DNA of 64,000 nt from Kitasatospora atroaurantiaca. GTDB taxonomy: Bacteria > Actinomycetota > Actinomycetes > Streptomycetales > Streptomycetaceae. Shown here one piece after another: positions 1 through 8,236 of this stretch (positions within the stretch are counted from its first letter, which is position 1; every line of letters starts with the position of its first letter). The position numbers and the translations under genes were made by a program. A model generated the notes under the pieces. It saw only the letters and a program-made list of their open reading frames with translations. It made no database searches and had not been told where the DNA came from. The DNA lies in the NCBI RefSeq assembly GCF_007828955.1, contig NZ_VIVR01000001.1, positions 4,774,001 to 4,838,000 on the forward strand. The letters are read 5' to 3'.

Positions 1-121
1 GTGCCCCCGGCTCCGCCCCCGGGCGGGTCCGCCGTGGTGGCAGCACGGAGCCGGTGGCAGTCGCCGCGCAGGCCGCCGGTGGAGGGGCCGGCCCCTCCGG
101 CGGGAGTGAACGGGGGCGCTC

Positions 122-1096
122 GTGAGCGGCGCCAACCTTTCGGGATCGGGCCGGCCATCGGGCTCGGGCCGTCCGGCGGGAGCAAGCAGGCTGGAGTCCG
201 CGGGGAAAGCCCGTCGCGGGCCCGGCTGGGCACAGCTCGGCCGCCGGGGTGAGCCCGCCGAGGCCGCGCCGCAGGGCGACGCCGAGCTGCGGGCCGTCGC
301 CGTACGCGGCACCGAGCCGCCCGCCGAGGAGCACCACCTGGGAGACCGGCTCTCCGCCTTCGTCGACGGCGAACTCGGCCACGACTCGCGTGATCGCGTC
401 CAGTCCCATCTGGCGACCTGCCCGGAGTGCCTCGCCGAGGCCGACGAGGGCCGTGCGGTCAAGCACCTGCTGACCCACACCGGCACCCCCGCGCCCTCCT
501 CCACCCTGATGGCCAGGCTGCTCGCCGTCGCCGCACTGCCGGACGACGAGGAGCAGAGCGGCGGCCCGGGCGGCGGAGCCACGGCGGTGGCCGGCACCAT
601 CGGCGGCAGCCGGCTGACCGGCGGCTCCTTCGGCCGCGGGGCCGGGGCCTCGTTCGGTGGCGGGGCGCTCGGCGCCGACACGCCGCTGCCCGGGGTCGAC
701 CCGCGGGCCGGGCGGCCGGACACGGGCTTCCTCTCCAGTCGGCGCACCACGGCCCCCCGCAGCCTGATGCCCCGCCCGCTCGCGGCCCTCACGGAGGCTC
801 CGGCGGTCCGCCCGGCCGCGCCGCGCGGCCGGCGCTTCGTGTTCGCCGCGGCCGGTGCCTTCTCGGTGGCCGCCGTCACCCTCGGCGGCGTCGGCGGCGT
901 CTCCTCGGTGACGGGTGAGGACCAGCACGGCACCGCGGTCACCCCGGTCCGGGGCCCTGGCGGCAATGCGGTGGTGCCGATGACGGCCCAGCTGCCGGTG
1001 GACTTCCCGGTCTACCCCGTCCGGGCCTCACACGGCGCGGGCACGGTCCCGGAGACGACGTACAGCCCGACGGCTCTGCAGCACCAGCTCCGCTGA
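122..1096 (+). CDS. zinc-finger anti-sigma factor, membrane anchored
   Basis: This predicted protein (324 aa) would hold an ECF sigma factor inactive at the membrane. A putative zinc-binding motif His-x3-Cys-x2-Cys (H96, C100, C103) lies in a helical segment typical of zf-HC2/ZAS anti-sigma domains, preceded by the conserved-looking DRLSAFVDGEL stretch. A Gly/Ala-rich linker leads to one hydrophobic segment at about residues 235-260, and a short outer tail follows. The GTG at 122 is the first start after an in-frame stop at 107-109, although the first 65 residues are low-complexity and the true start is uncertain. The partner sigma gene would be expected just upstream, outside the window. tatB follows in the same direction. 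Confidence 0.8.
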   Translation: MSGANLSGSGRPSGSGRPAGASRLESAGKARRGPGWAQLGRRGEPAEAAPQGDAELRAVAVRGTEPPAEEHHLGDRLSAFVDGELGHDSRDRVQSHLATCPECLAEADEGRAVKHLLTHTGTPAPSSTLMARLLAVAALPDDEEQSGGPGGGATAVAGTIGGSRLTGGSFGRGAGASFGGGALGADTPLPGVDPRAGRPDTGFLSSRRTTAPRSLMPRPLAALTEAPAVRPAAPRGRRFVFAAAGAFSVAAVTLGGVGGVSSVTGEDQHGTAVTPVRGPGGNAVVPMTAQLPVDFPVYPVRASHGAGTVPETTYSPTALQHQLR

Positions 1097-1240
1097 CAGG
1101 GCGATCCGGTCACGCCACCGGGCGGTCTTTGCCACGGCTTCATCAGGCTGTTGGCCATGGACCGGCCGGTGGCCATTACGCTGTACTGACCGTTGTCCGC
1201 AGAGCTCATCGGGTTCGTCCATCAGGAGCTGGGAGCTTAC

Positions 1241-1663
1241 GTGTTCACAGACATAGGCCCACTCGAGGTCGTGACGCTGGTCATCATGGCCATTGTGATC
1301 TTCGGGCCGGACAAGCTCCCCAAGCTCATCCAGGACGTGATGGGCTTCGTCCGCAAGGTCAGGACCTTCGCGGACAGCGCCAAGCAGGACATCCGCAGCG
1401 AGCTCGGCCCGGAGTTCAAGGACTTCGAGTTCGAGGACCTGCACCCGAAGACCTTCGTCCGCAAGCAGCTGCTCGGCGGCGACGAGGACCCGCTCGGCTT
1501 CAAGGAGATCAGGGACGGCCTGGACATCAAGGCCGCGCTGAACGACGACCCGGTCCCGGCCGCGCCCACCAGCCTGACCAAGACCGCTCCCGCGCCCGCC
1601 ACGGGCGGCGGCGCGCCGTTGAGCGCGGGCGAGCGACCCCCGTTCGACCCCGACGCGACCTGA
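1241..1663 (+). CDS. tatB: Sec-independent (Tat) translocase subunit TatB
   Basis: TatB works with TatC as the receptor for twin-arginine signal peptides and carries folded proteins across the plasma membrane. The 140-aa product begins with one transmembrane helix (about residues 5-21), followed by the FGPDKLPK hinge and a long amphipathic helix (about 25-60); the acidic/proline-rich tail is probably disordered. I chose GTG 1241 because it gives the standard TatB N-terminus and has a GGGAG ribosome site 7-8 nt upstream; an in-frame ATG at 1193 would add an unusual 16-residue extension. A strong hairpin follows the stop. Confidence 0.92.
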   Translation: MFTDIGPLEVVTLVIMAIVIFGPDKLPKLIQDVMGFVRKVRTFADSAKQDIRSELGPEFKDFEFEDLHPKTFVRKQLLGGDEDPLGFKEIRDGLDIKAALNDDPVPAAPTSLTKTAPAPATGGGAPLSAGERPPFDPDAT

Positions 1664-1674
1664 GCTTTTTCGCG

Positions 1675-1713
1675 CGACGCCCCGCCCGGCCCGGTCGGCT
1701 GAGCGGGGCGTCG
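1675..1713 (+). terminator. hairpin terminator after tatB
   Basis: A perfect 11-bp stem (CGACGCCCCGC at 1675-1685 pairing with 1703-1713) follows 12 nt after the tatB stop. It should end the anti-sigma/tatB transcript before the next gene. Confidence 0.75.
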
Positions 1714-1767
1714 GCATGTGCGCCGCTATTGTGCTGGCAGGCGACAGCGCGTTGAGGAGGCCCGGGG

Positions 1768-2484
1768 ATGGATGCGACGAGTGGTGCGACGGGAACGGCC
1801 ACGGCGGGGCAGCCGGCCGGGGGCGGGGCAGGAGCGGGTGCAGCTGCAGGTGCCACGGTCGGTGCCCAGGCCGGGCCGCCGGCCGACCCGCTGACGCCGT
1901 ACCTGGCGGCGGACTTCCCCTGGTACGGCCTGGACGACGGCTGGACGGGCCGCCGCTGGCTGATGCAGGCCGGTGCGGGCACCGGACGGTCGGGCCAGAG
2001 CGGCACCGTGGACTACGGCACGCTGGGGCACGGCGAGGAGCCTGCCAAGCACTACGAGGCCCGGGACGCCCGGCGCTTCGCGGTGGTGGTCACCATGGCC
2101 CGCCGTGACGTCCGGCGCAGCGCCGACAACACCGGGACGCTGGAGGCCACCTCGGCCTCCTCCGCCGCCTGGCTGGCCGGCTCCGGCCTCCTCGCCGCGA
2201 CCTGGCCCGGCCAGCTCGACCGCGCGCTGCGCCAGGACTGGATGGACCAGCAGACCGCCCTGGCCTGGGACCTCGCCGACGACCTGGACGGCCCCGGCTG
2301 GTCCTCGCTCACCCTCCCGGTGAACGGCCTCCCACAGCCCTTCCGCTACCGCGAGTCCGAGTACGGCTGGGTGCTGGCCGGCGAGGCCCCCGGCGTCCTG
2401 CTCGGCGCGTACGGACGCGGCGTGAGCGCGTACGGGGTGGGCTTCAGCACCATCCCCGACCTCACGGCCTACACCGCCCACTGA
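1768..2484 (+). CDS. conserved hypothetical protein
   Basis: I do not recognise a named family in this 238-aa protein. It begins with a Gly/Ala-rich, probably disordered segment of about 45 residues and then becomes a well-composed globular sequence with many Trp residues (PWYGLDDGWTGRRWLM and others). There is no signal peptide, membrane helix or obvious catalytic motif. The start is well supported: GAGGAGG lies 7 nt before ATG 1768. It stands alone between the tatB terminator and a convergent palindromic repeat shared with mrp. Similar proteins near mrp/tatB in other streptomycetes are likely, but I cannot check. Confidence 0.75.
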   Translation: MDATSGATGTATAGQPAGGGAGAGAAAGATVGAQAGPPADPLTPYLAADFPWYGLDDGWTGRRWLMQAGAGTGRSGQSGTVDYGTLGHGEEPAKHYEARDARRFAVVVTMARRDVRRSADNTGTLEATSASSAAWLAGSGLLAATWPGQLDRALRQDWMDQQTALAWDLADDLDGPGWSSLTLPVNGLPQPFRYRESEYGWVLAGEAPGVLLGAYGRGVSAYGVGFSTIPDLTAYTAH

Positions 2485-2517
2485 CCACGGCTGGATCTGG
2501 GGACAGGGCCAACCCCA

Positions 2518-2593
2518 AGGGGCGCGAGGAACGGCGCGAATCCGGGAGACGACACCGTGTGCCCTTCCGCCTCGCGCAGTTTCCCGCGCCCCT
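2518..2593. repeat. dispersed palindrome, copy A (type I loop)
   Basis: Inverted arms at 2518-2539 and 2572-2593 flank a loop of about 32 nt. The arms match the consensus CAGGGGCGCGGGGAACTG with a few changes. The loop is the reverse complement of the copy C loop (15538-15559), so this copy lies in the opposite orientation. It sits between two convergent genes. Confidence 0.85.
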
Positions 2594-2634
2594 CGTGGTT
2601 GCCCCTTGCTCCAGGGATGCCCCGGAGGGGTCCG

Positions 2635-3795
2635 TCAGAACTTGTTCTTGGGCGTGAGGCCCAAGGAGAGCCCCGAGAGGCCGCGCTGGCGGCCGCCGAG
2701 CTTGCCGGCGATGGTCCGCAGGGCGGAACCCGCCGGGGACTCGGGGTCGGTGAGGACGACCGGCCGGCCGTCGTCGCCGCCCTCGCGGAGGCGGACGTCG
2801 ATCGGGATGCTGCCGAGCACCGGCACGGTCGCGCCGACCGAGCGGGTGAGCGCGTCGGCGACGGTCTGGCCGCCACCGGTGCCGAAGACGTCGATCAGCT
2901 CGTCGCAGTGCGGGCACGGCATGCCGGACATGTTCTCGATCACGCCGACGATCTTCTGGTGGGTCTGCAGCGCGATGGTGCCCGCGCGCTCGGCCACCTC
3001 GGCGGCGGCCATCTGCGGGGTGGTGACGATCAGGATCTCCGCGTTCGGCACCAGTTGGGCCACCGAGATCGCGATGTCGCCGGTGCCGGGCGGCAGGTCG
3101 AGCAGCAGCACGTCCAGGTCGCCCCAGTAGACGTCGGCCAGGAACTGCTGCAGCGCGCGGTGAAGCATGGGCCCGCGCCACACCACGGGGGCGTTGCCCG
3201 GGGTGAACATGCCGATGGAGATCACCTTCACGCCGTTCGCGGACGGCGGCATGATCATGTCCTGGACCTGGGTCGGACGGCCCTCGACGCCCAGCATCCG
3301 CGGCACGCTGTGGCCGTAGATGTCGGCGTCCACCACCGCGACCTTCAGGCCGTCGGCGGCCATCGCGGCGGCCAGGTTCACCGTCACGGAGGACTTGCCG
3401 ACGCCGCCCTTGCCGGAGGCGACCGCGTACACCCGGGTCAGCGTGCCGGGCTTGGCGAACGGGATCTCCCGCTCGGGCGCGCCGCCGCGCAGCAGCTGCG
3501 AGAGCTCCTTGCGCTGCTCGTCGCTCATCACGTCGAGCTCGACCTCGACGCCGGTCACACCGGGGACCTTGGCGACCGCCTCGGTTACCCGGCTGGTGAT
3601 GGTCTCGCGCATCGGACAGCCGGAGACGGTCAGGTAGACCGCGACGCGTACCGCGCCGTCCTCGGCGATCTCGACCGATTTCACCATGCCGATCTCGGTG
3701 ATCGGACGGTTGATCTCCGGGTCGTTGACGGTCGCCAGCGCCTTGCGTACGGACTCCTCCGTCACGCCGACCGCAACCTCTGTCTCGTTGGCCAT
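2635..3795 (-). CDS. mrp: Mrp/ApbC/NBP35-family iron-sulfur cluster carrier ATPase
   Basis: Mrp proteins bind a bridging Fe-S cluster and deliver it to apo-proteins using ATP. The 386-aa product has an N-terminal MIP18/DUF59 domain (about 7-90) and a P-loop NTPase domain. The deviant Walker A ASGKGGVGKSS is at 127-136, the LLDLPPGTGD switch at about 231-240, and the cluster-binding C294-x2-C297 pair is present. Length and architecture are normal for actinobacterial Mrp. The start has a TACCAT box (3802-3807 on the opposite strand) 6 nt upstream, so the transcript is probably leaderless. The 3' end abuts palindromic repeat copy A. Confidence 0.93.
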   Translation of the reverse strand: MANETEVAVGVTEESVRKALATVNDPEINRPITEIGMVKSVEIAEDGAVRVAVYLTVSGCPMRETITSRVTEAVAKVPGVTGVEVELDVMSDEQRKELSQLLRGGAPEREIPFAKPGTLTRVYAVASGKGGVGKSSVTVNLAAAMAADGLKVAVVDADIYGHSVPRMLGVEGRPTQVQDMIMPPSANGVKVISIGMFTPGNAPVVWRGPMLHRALQQFLADVYWGDLDVLLLDLPPGTGDIAISVAQLVPNAEILIVTTPQMAAAEVAERAGTIALQTHQKIVGVIENMSGMPCPHCDELIDVFGTGGGQTVADALTRSVGATVPVLGSIPIDVRLREGGDDGRPVVLTDPESPAGSALRTIAGKLGGRQRGLSGLSLGLTPKNKF

Positions 3796-3852
3796 GCCTT
3801 GATGGTACGGCGCTGCGGAACGACCCCGGACTGGTCGGTAGCGTGCTGCCGG

Positions 3853-4485
3853 TCACAGCAGGTCGGAGGTCTCCCGATGGCCGTCCAGGTCCTTGAGCAG
3901 GGCCTGCAGTTCGGAGCGGATGAAGTCACGGGTGGCGACCTCGCCCAGGCCCTGCCGCAGGGCGGCCACCTCGCGGGTCAGGTACTCGGTGTCGGCGATG
4001 TTGCGGTCGCTGCGGGCCCGGTCCTGCTCCATGTTGACCCGGTCCCGGTCGTCCTGGCGGTTCTGCGCGAGCAGGATCAGCGGCGCGGCGTACGAGGCCT
4101 GCAGCGAGAGCATCAGGGTCAGGAAGATGAAGGGGTAGTTGTCGAACCGCCAGTCGGACGGCAGCAGGGTGTTCCAGCCCACCCAGACGATCACCACCAC
4201 CGTCATCCAGACGATGAACCGCCCGGTGCCGAGGAAGCGCGCGATCTTCTCGGACAGCTTGCCGAAGGCCTCGGGGTCGTACGTGGGCAGGGTGATGAAC
4301 CCGGGCCTGGCGGTGCGGGGCTGGTCCAGCCGGGACCGGGTGGGGCCGCTGCTCGCGCTCTCGGTGCGCTGCATGCGGCTGCCCTCGCGCGCGCGCAGTT
4401 CGCGCAGCTGCCGGAGTTCGCGAAGCTCGCCCTGGAGCCGCTGGCGGGGCGTGTCCTCCCGCCTGCCCTTGCGGTCAGCGTCCAC
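3853..4485 (-). CDS. DUF1003 membrane protein
   Basis: This 210-aa protein has a charged Arg/Glu-rich N-terminus (1-60), then two transmembrane helices (about 90-107 and 119-139) separated by a short loop, then a long charged helical tail that may form a coiled coil. That is the DUF1003 layout; the family is found next to Mg transporter-like genes in actinobacteria but has no assigned activity. Its GTG start lies inside the end of the upstream MgtE_N gene (11-nt overlap), so the two are probably translationally coupled and may function together at the membrane. Confidence 0.85.
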   Translation of the reverse strand: MDADRKGRREDTPRQRLQGELRELRQLRELRAREGSRMQRTESASSGPTRSRLDQPRTARPGFITLPTYDPEAFGKLSEKIARFLGTGRFIVWMTVVVIVWVGWNTLLPSDWRFDNYPFIFLTLMLSLQASYAAPLILLAQNRQDDRDRVNMEQDRARSDRNIADTEYLTREVAALRQGLGEVATRDFIRSELQALLKDLDGHRETSDLL

Positions 4486-5761
4486 GGGCCGTCTCGCTCT
4501 CCTGTGTGTCGACGCCGTGCAGCGCGGCCTCGCGCCAGTCCTCCGGCAGCAGGTGGTCGAGCACGTCGTCGACCGTGACCGCGCCGAGCAGGTGATCCGC
4601 CTCGTCGACCACGGGGGCGGCGACCATGTTGTACGTCGCCAGGTAGCTGGTGATCAGCGGCAGCGGGGTGTTCGGCGGCAGCGGGTCGAGGTCGTCGTCC
4701 ACGATAGAGCCGACCAGCGTGTACGGGGGTTCGCGCAGCAGCCGCTGGAAGTGGACGGTGCCCAGGTACTTGCCGGTCGGCGTCTCGTTCGGCGGCCGGC
4801 AGACGTACACCTGGGCGGCGAGCGCCGGCTTGTTGTCGGCGATCCGGACCCGGGCCAGGGCCTCGGCCACCGTCGCGTCCGGCTCCAGGACGAGCGGCTC
4901 GGTGGTCATCAGACCGCCGGCGGTGTCCTCCTCGTAGGAGAGCAGCCGGCGCACCGAGGCGGCGTCGTCGGGCTCCATCAGGCGCAGCAGCCGCTCGGCG
5001 TCCTCCTCGGGGAGGTCGGAGAGCAGGTCGGCGGCGTCGTCCGGGTCCATCGCCTCCAGGACGTCGGCCGCGCGCTCCTCCTTCAGCTTGCCGATGATCT
5101 CCACCTGGTCGTCCTCGGGCAGCTCCTCCAGGACGTCGGCGAGCCGGTCGTCGTCCAGCGCGGCGGCCACCTCGGCGCGGCGCTTGGCGGAGAGGTGGTG
5201 CATCACGTTGGCCAGGTCGGCCGGACGCAGCTGCTCGAACGTGGCCAGCAGGTTGGCCGCGCCCTGGCCCTCCTCGGTGAGGGAGAAACCGGTGAGCTCC
5301 GACCAGTCGAGCGTCATCGTCTCGCCCTTGGCCTTGCGCAGCCGGCCGACCCTGCCGATCTGGACGAAGACCTTGCTGATCTCCCACTCGCGGACCCGGG
5401 TCTGCACCATGGCGACGTCCAGGACGGTGAGCTCCTCGCCGGTCTTCACCCGGGTGACGGTGCGGTCCAGCAGCTCGGCGAGGACCAGCGTCTCGGACGG
5501 GCGCTGCTCGAAGCGCCGCATGTTGATCACGCCGGTGGTGAGCACCTGGCCGGATTCCAGGCTGGTCACCCTGGTCATCGGAAGGAAGATCCGGCGCCGG
5601 CCGACCACCTCGACCACCATGCCGAGTACGCGCGGCGGGCGGCCGCCGATCCGCAGCGAGACCACCACATCGCGCACCCGCCCGACCTGGTCGCCGTTGG
5701 GGTCGAAGACGGCGACGCCCGCGAGGTGCGAGATGAAGACCCGGCTGCCTGGCCCTGGCAT
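4475..5761 (-). CDS. MgtE N-domain/CBS protein without a channel domain
   Basis: The 428-aa product resembles the cytoplasmic half of an MgtE magnesium channel. Residues 1 to about 130 look like PRC-barrel-type beta sheet. Next comes an MgtE_N superhelical domain of acidic repeats (LLATFEQLRPADLANVMHH, then ELPEDDQ/DLPEEDAE units). A CBS pair follows (TAGGLMTTEPLVLEP... and DHLLGAVTVDDVLDHLL). The five-helix MgtE pore is absent and the protein ends soon after the second CBS motif, so it is not itself a transporter. A regulatory role with the coupled DUF1003 membrane protein is an inference. ATG 5761 begins a compact domain directly. Confidence 0.85.
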   Translation of the reverse strand: MPGPGSRVFISHLAGVAVFDPNGDQVGRVRDVVVSLRIGGRPPRVLGMVVEVVGRRRIFLPMTRVTSLESGQVLTTGVINMRRFEQRPSETLVLAELLDRTVTRVKTGEELTVLDVAMVQTRVREWEISKVFVQIGRVGRLRKAKGETMTLDWSELTGFSLTEEGQGAANLLATFEQLRPADLANVMHHLSAKRRAEVAAALDDDRLADVLEELPEDDQVEIIGKLKEERAADVLEAMDPDDAADLLSDLPEEDAERLLRLMEPDDAASVRRLLSYEEDTAGGLMTTEPLVLEPDATVAEALARVRIADNKPALAAQVYVCRPPNETPTGKYLGTVHFQRLLREPPYTLVGSIVDDDLDPLPPNTPLPLITSYLATYNMVAAPVVDEADHLLGAVTVDDVLDHLLPEDWREAALHGVDTQESETARGR

Positions 5762-5975
5762 GGACTCCCTCTCTCTCCCGACTTTCCGGGGCCAAGGCTA
5801 CCTGGGCCGGTGCGGCGGAGCCCGCCGAGCGGCGCCCCGGGCGGAGCAGGCGCGGCGGGGGCGAAGGGGACGAGCGGGCGAGCCCGCGCTCGGGGCGTGT
5901 GACGGTCCGCCACGCGCCGGGCGGGGCGGGCCAGGACGCCGTCCGGGCGGCCGGACGGGACTACGGTGCTGACCA

Positions 5976-6680
5976 ATGCTCCGTACCCTGCTCGCGCTCG
6001 GCGCGGGCCTCGCCCTCACCGGCGGTGCGGCCGGCTGCGCCGCCGACCCGGATGCCGGGACCAACGGCGTCGGCCGGCAGACCCCGGAGGCGATCGCCGC
6101 GAAGTCCCGGGCGGCCGCGCTGGCCGCCCGCTCCGTCCACCTCAGCGGCACGGTGGCCGGCCGGGGCACCCTGTACCACCTGGACGTCCGGCTGACCGAC
6201 GGCGCGGGAGTCGGCCGGGTGACCGGCGGCGGACGGGACTTCGAGGTGCTGCGGGTGGACGGCCGGCTCTACGTCAAGGGCGAGGCGGGCTTGTACGACA
6301 CCACCGGGACCTCCCGGGAGGCCGCCGAGACCCTGCGCGACAAGTACGTGGTGGTCCCGCCGGACGACCCGGCGTACCAGGGCCTGGAGGAGCTGACGGA
6401 CCGCCGGGCCCTGCTGGGCACCGTCACCGACCTCGCCGGCCCGCCGCGCAAGGACGGCTACGGCGAGGTCGGCGACAGCCGTACGGTCGCGGTCAGCGGC
6501 CCCGGCGGGGGCACCCTGCAGGTCGCCCTGCAGGGCACGCCGTACCCCGTCCGGGTCGACCGGCCCGCCGGGGGGAGCCTGGACCTCTCCGACTTCGGCA
6601 AGGCCGTGAAGGTCACCGCGCCGCCGCCCGCACAGGTGGTCGACCTCGGGGCGGTGCCCTCCGCGGTGGCGGGCCGCTGA
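5976..6680 (+). CDS. putative LppX/LprG-like lipoprotein
   Basis: The N-terminus is a classic lipoprotein signal: LRT basic start, hydrophobic core, and lipobox LTGGAAGC with C21 as the lipidated residue. The mature protein (about 214 aa) is rich in beta-strand segments (VHLSGTVAGRGTLYHLDVRL, FEVLRVDGRLYVKG) and resembles the LppX/LprAFG fold used in mycobacteria for lipid carriage, but that assignment is from pattern only. A TACGGT box (5962-5967) lies 8 nt before ATG 5976, indicating a leaderless transcript. It is a single-gene unit facing the convergent merR gene. Confidence 0.8.
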   Translation: MLRTLLALGAGLALTGGAAGCAADPDAGTNGVGRQTPEAIAAKSRAAALAARSVHLSGTVAGRGTLYHLDVRLTDGAGVGRVTGGGRDFEVLRVDGRLYVKGEAGLYDTTGTSREAAETLRDKYVVVPPDDPAYQGLEELTDRRALLGTVTDLAGPPRKDGYGEVGDSRTVAVSGPGGGTLQVALQGTPYPVRVDRPAGGSLDLSDFGKAVKVTAPPPAQVVDLGAVPSAVAGR

Positions 6681-6683
6681 GCG

Positions 6684-7508
6684 TCAGACCTGGGCGACCG
6701 GCTCCTGGAGTTCGGTCACCCAGGTGGAGGGGTCGCCCTCGCACTCCAGGTAGAGCTCGCGGGCGTAGCCGGTGGAGCGGTGGCCGTTGGTGTCGATCCA
6801 GTGGGCCAGGGTCTGGACGGTGGACAGGACGTCGTCCATGGCGCCGCGGTGCACGATGGTCGCGGCGGTCTCGATCGCGGGCAGGTCCACGACCGTGAAG
6901 CCGTACTCGCCCCGAGGTGCCGTGGCGACCGTGACGGCGGCGTGGACGATGACGGAGTCCTCGCCCTCGGGGGAGTCCTCGTAGTAGGCGATGCTCGGGC
7001 CGGCCGCGGTCACGCCCGCCTCCGCGAGCTTGCGGCACAGCTCTTCGTACAGCGGCCCGATCACCGGGGTGATGTGCTCCGGCTCGAAGCCGGCGGCGAT
7101 GCCGGTCAGCTCGGCCACCCGGACCGCCGGAATGCGCTTGACCACCACGTCGTCGGAAGGCATCTGTCCCTCGCTCTCGATCGTCCGGAGCCTCGCCTCG
7201 ACCCGGGCCAGCCGGGTGGCCGCGTCGGCCATCGCCGCCGCCAGCTCCGCGTGCCGCAGCCTGAGCATCCCGCGCAGCTCGTCCGCGTTCACCTGCTCGT
7301 CGAGGATCGACTGCACCTGCTGGAGCGTGAAGCCGAGATCCTTCAGGGCGATGATGCGGTTGAGCCGGGCGAGCTGGCCGGCCTCGTAGCAGCGGTAGCC
7401 GCTGACGGGGTCGACCCGGGCGGGGTGCAGCAGCCCGATGGCGTCGTAGTGGCGCAGCATCCGGACGGACACGCGGCCGTGCTTGGCGAAGTCACCGATG
7501 TTGAACAT
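6684..7508 (-). CDS. MerR-family regulator with GyrI-like effector domain
   Basis: The 274-aa protein starts with a MerR winged helix-turn-helix (MFNIGDFAKHGRVSVRMLRHYDAIGLL), then the long dimerisation helix (about 75-120). A C-terminal GyrI-like/AraC effector-binding domain (about 125-270) probably binds a hydrophobic or drug-like ligand. This is the BmrR/MtaN type of architecture. ATG 7508 gives the normal MerR N-terminus, although the reading frame is open further upstream. The likely targets are itself or a transporter; the DMT exporter at 8237 is near, but the adjacent gene on this strand is a hypothetical. Confidence 0.9.
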   Translation of the reverse strand: MFNIGDFAKHGRVSVRMLRHYDAIGLLHPARVDPVSGYRCYEAGQLARLNRIIALKDLGFTLQQVQSILDEQVNADELRGMLRLRHAELAAAMADAATRLARVEARLRTIESEGQMPSDDVVVKRIPAVRVAELTGIAAGFEPEHITPVIGPLYEELCRKLAEAGVTAAGPSIAYYEDSPEGEDSVIVHAAVTVATAPRGEYGFTVVDLPAIETAATIVHRGAMDDVLSTVQTLAHWIDTNGHRSTGYARELYLECEGDPSTWVTELQEPVAQV

Positions 7509-7558
7509 GATGCGTCCCAGTCGAAGGCCTGACACGGTGTCATGGTCAAGCGGTGGTC

Positions 7559-8101
7559 TCAGCGAGTCCTGCGGCGCTTCAGCAGGAGCTTCGGCAGCCC
7601 GGCCGGGATCGGCTTGCGGGTGGTCACCGAGGTGGGCATCGGGGTGGTGGCGTGCGAGCCGTCCGGCATCGCGCCGGGCTGCTCGGTGAGCGGGCCGGCC
7701 GGCTCGAGCCGGAGGACCCGGCACTCGCGTGCCCAGCGGTCGCCGATGGTGTCGGTGTCGGGCGCGTTCAGCCGCTTGCCCTTGAGCTCCTCGACGGCGC
7801 CGAGCCAGGCCCCGCTCTGCGGGGTCAGCTCTACGACCCGTGCGGGCCAGGCGGTCAGCCGCCCCCACTTGTCCTTGCTGCGCACCGTCACCGTGGCGGT
7901 GGAGCCCGCCGTCAGCCCGTGCAGCGGCTGCTCGGCGCCGTCGCCGACGACCACCACCGCGCCGTCGTGCCACGCGTGCCAGAGCGCCCGGCTCTGCTGC
8001 TGACCCTCGGCCAGCACCCAGAGCAGACCCGACTTCTTCGCGGCCTCCTCCAGCAGGGCACGGTCGAAGAAGTCGGCGGCGTCGGTCGTCGTAGGCTCCA
8101 T
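7559..8101 (-). CDS. conserved hypothetical protein, possible PNPOx-like split barrel
   Basis: This 180-aa cytoplasmic protein has alternating beta-rich segments (SRALWHAWHDGAVVVVGDG, ATVTVRSKDKWGRLTAWPARVVEL). They are reminiscent of the split-barrel flavin-binding superfamily, but no cofactor motif is certain. The C-terminus is basic (KLLLKRRRTR). The start at 8101 has a TACGCT box 7 nt upstream on its strand (8109-8114), so it is probably leaderless. It lies upstream of merR on the same strand with about 50 nt between them and is divergent from the DMT exporter. Confidence 0.75.
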   Translation of the reverse strand: MEPTTTDAADFFDRALLEEAAKKSGLLWVLAEGQQQSRALWHAWHDGAVVVVGDGAEQPLHGLTAGSTATVTVRSKDKWGRLTAWPARVVELTPQSGAWLGAVEELKGKRLNAPDTDTIGDRWARECRVLRLEPAGPLTEQPGAMPDGSHATTPMPTSVTTRKPIPAGLPKLLLKRRRTR

Positions 8102-8236
8102 GGCCCACAGCGTACGGCTTCGGCACCGGATGCCGTCCGCGCGGTGTCTCACCGCTCAGGACGACAGTGCCGTCACGGTGGAACAGGCCTTACCGTTGTA
8201 CCGCCCCATCGCCTCGAGACCCCCCTGAGGAGAGCT

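Noticed and set aside
2557..4578. 673-codon plus-strand frame across mrp and DUF1003
   Set aside because: It spans two convincing minus-strand genes and a repeat, and its translation lacks any domain.
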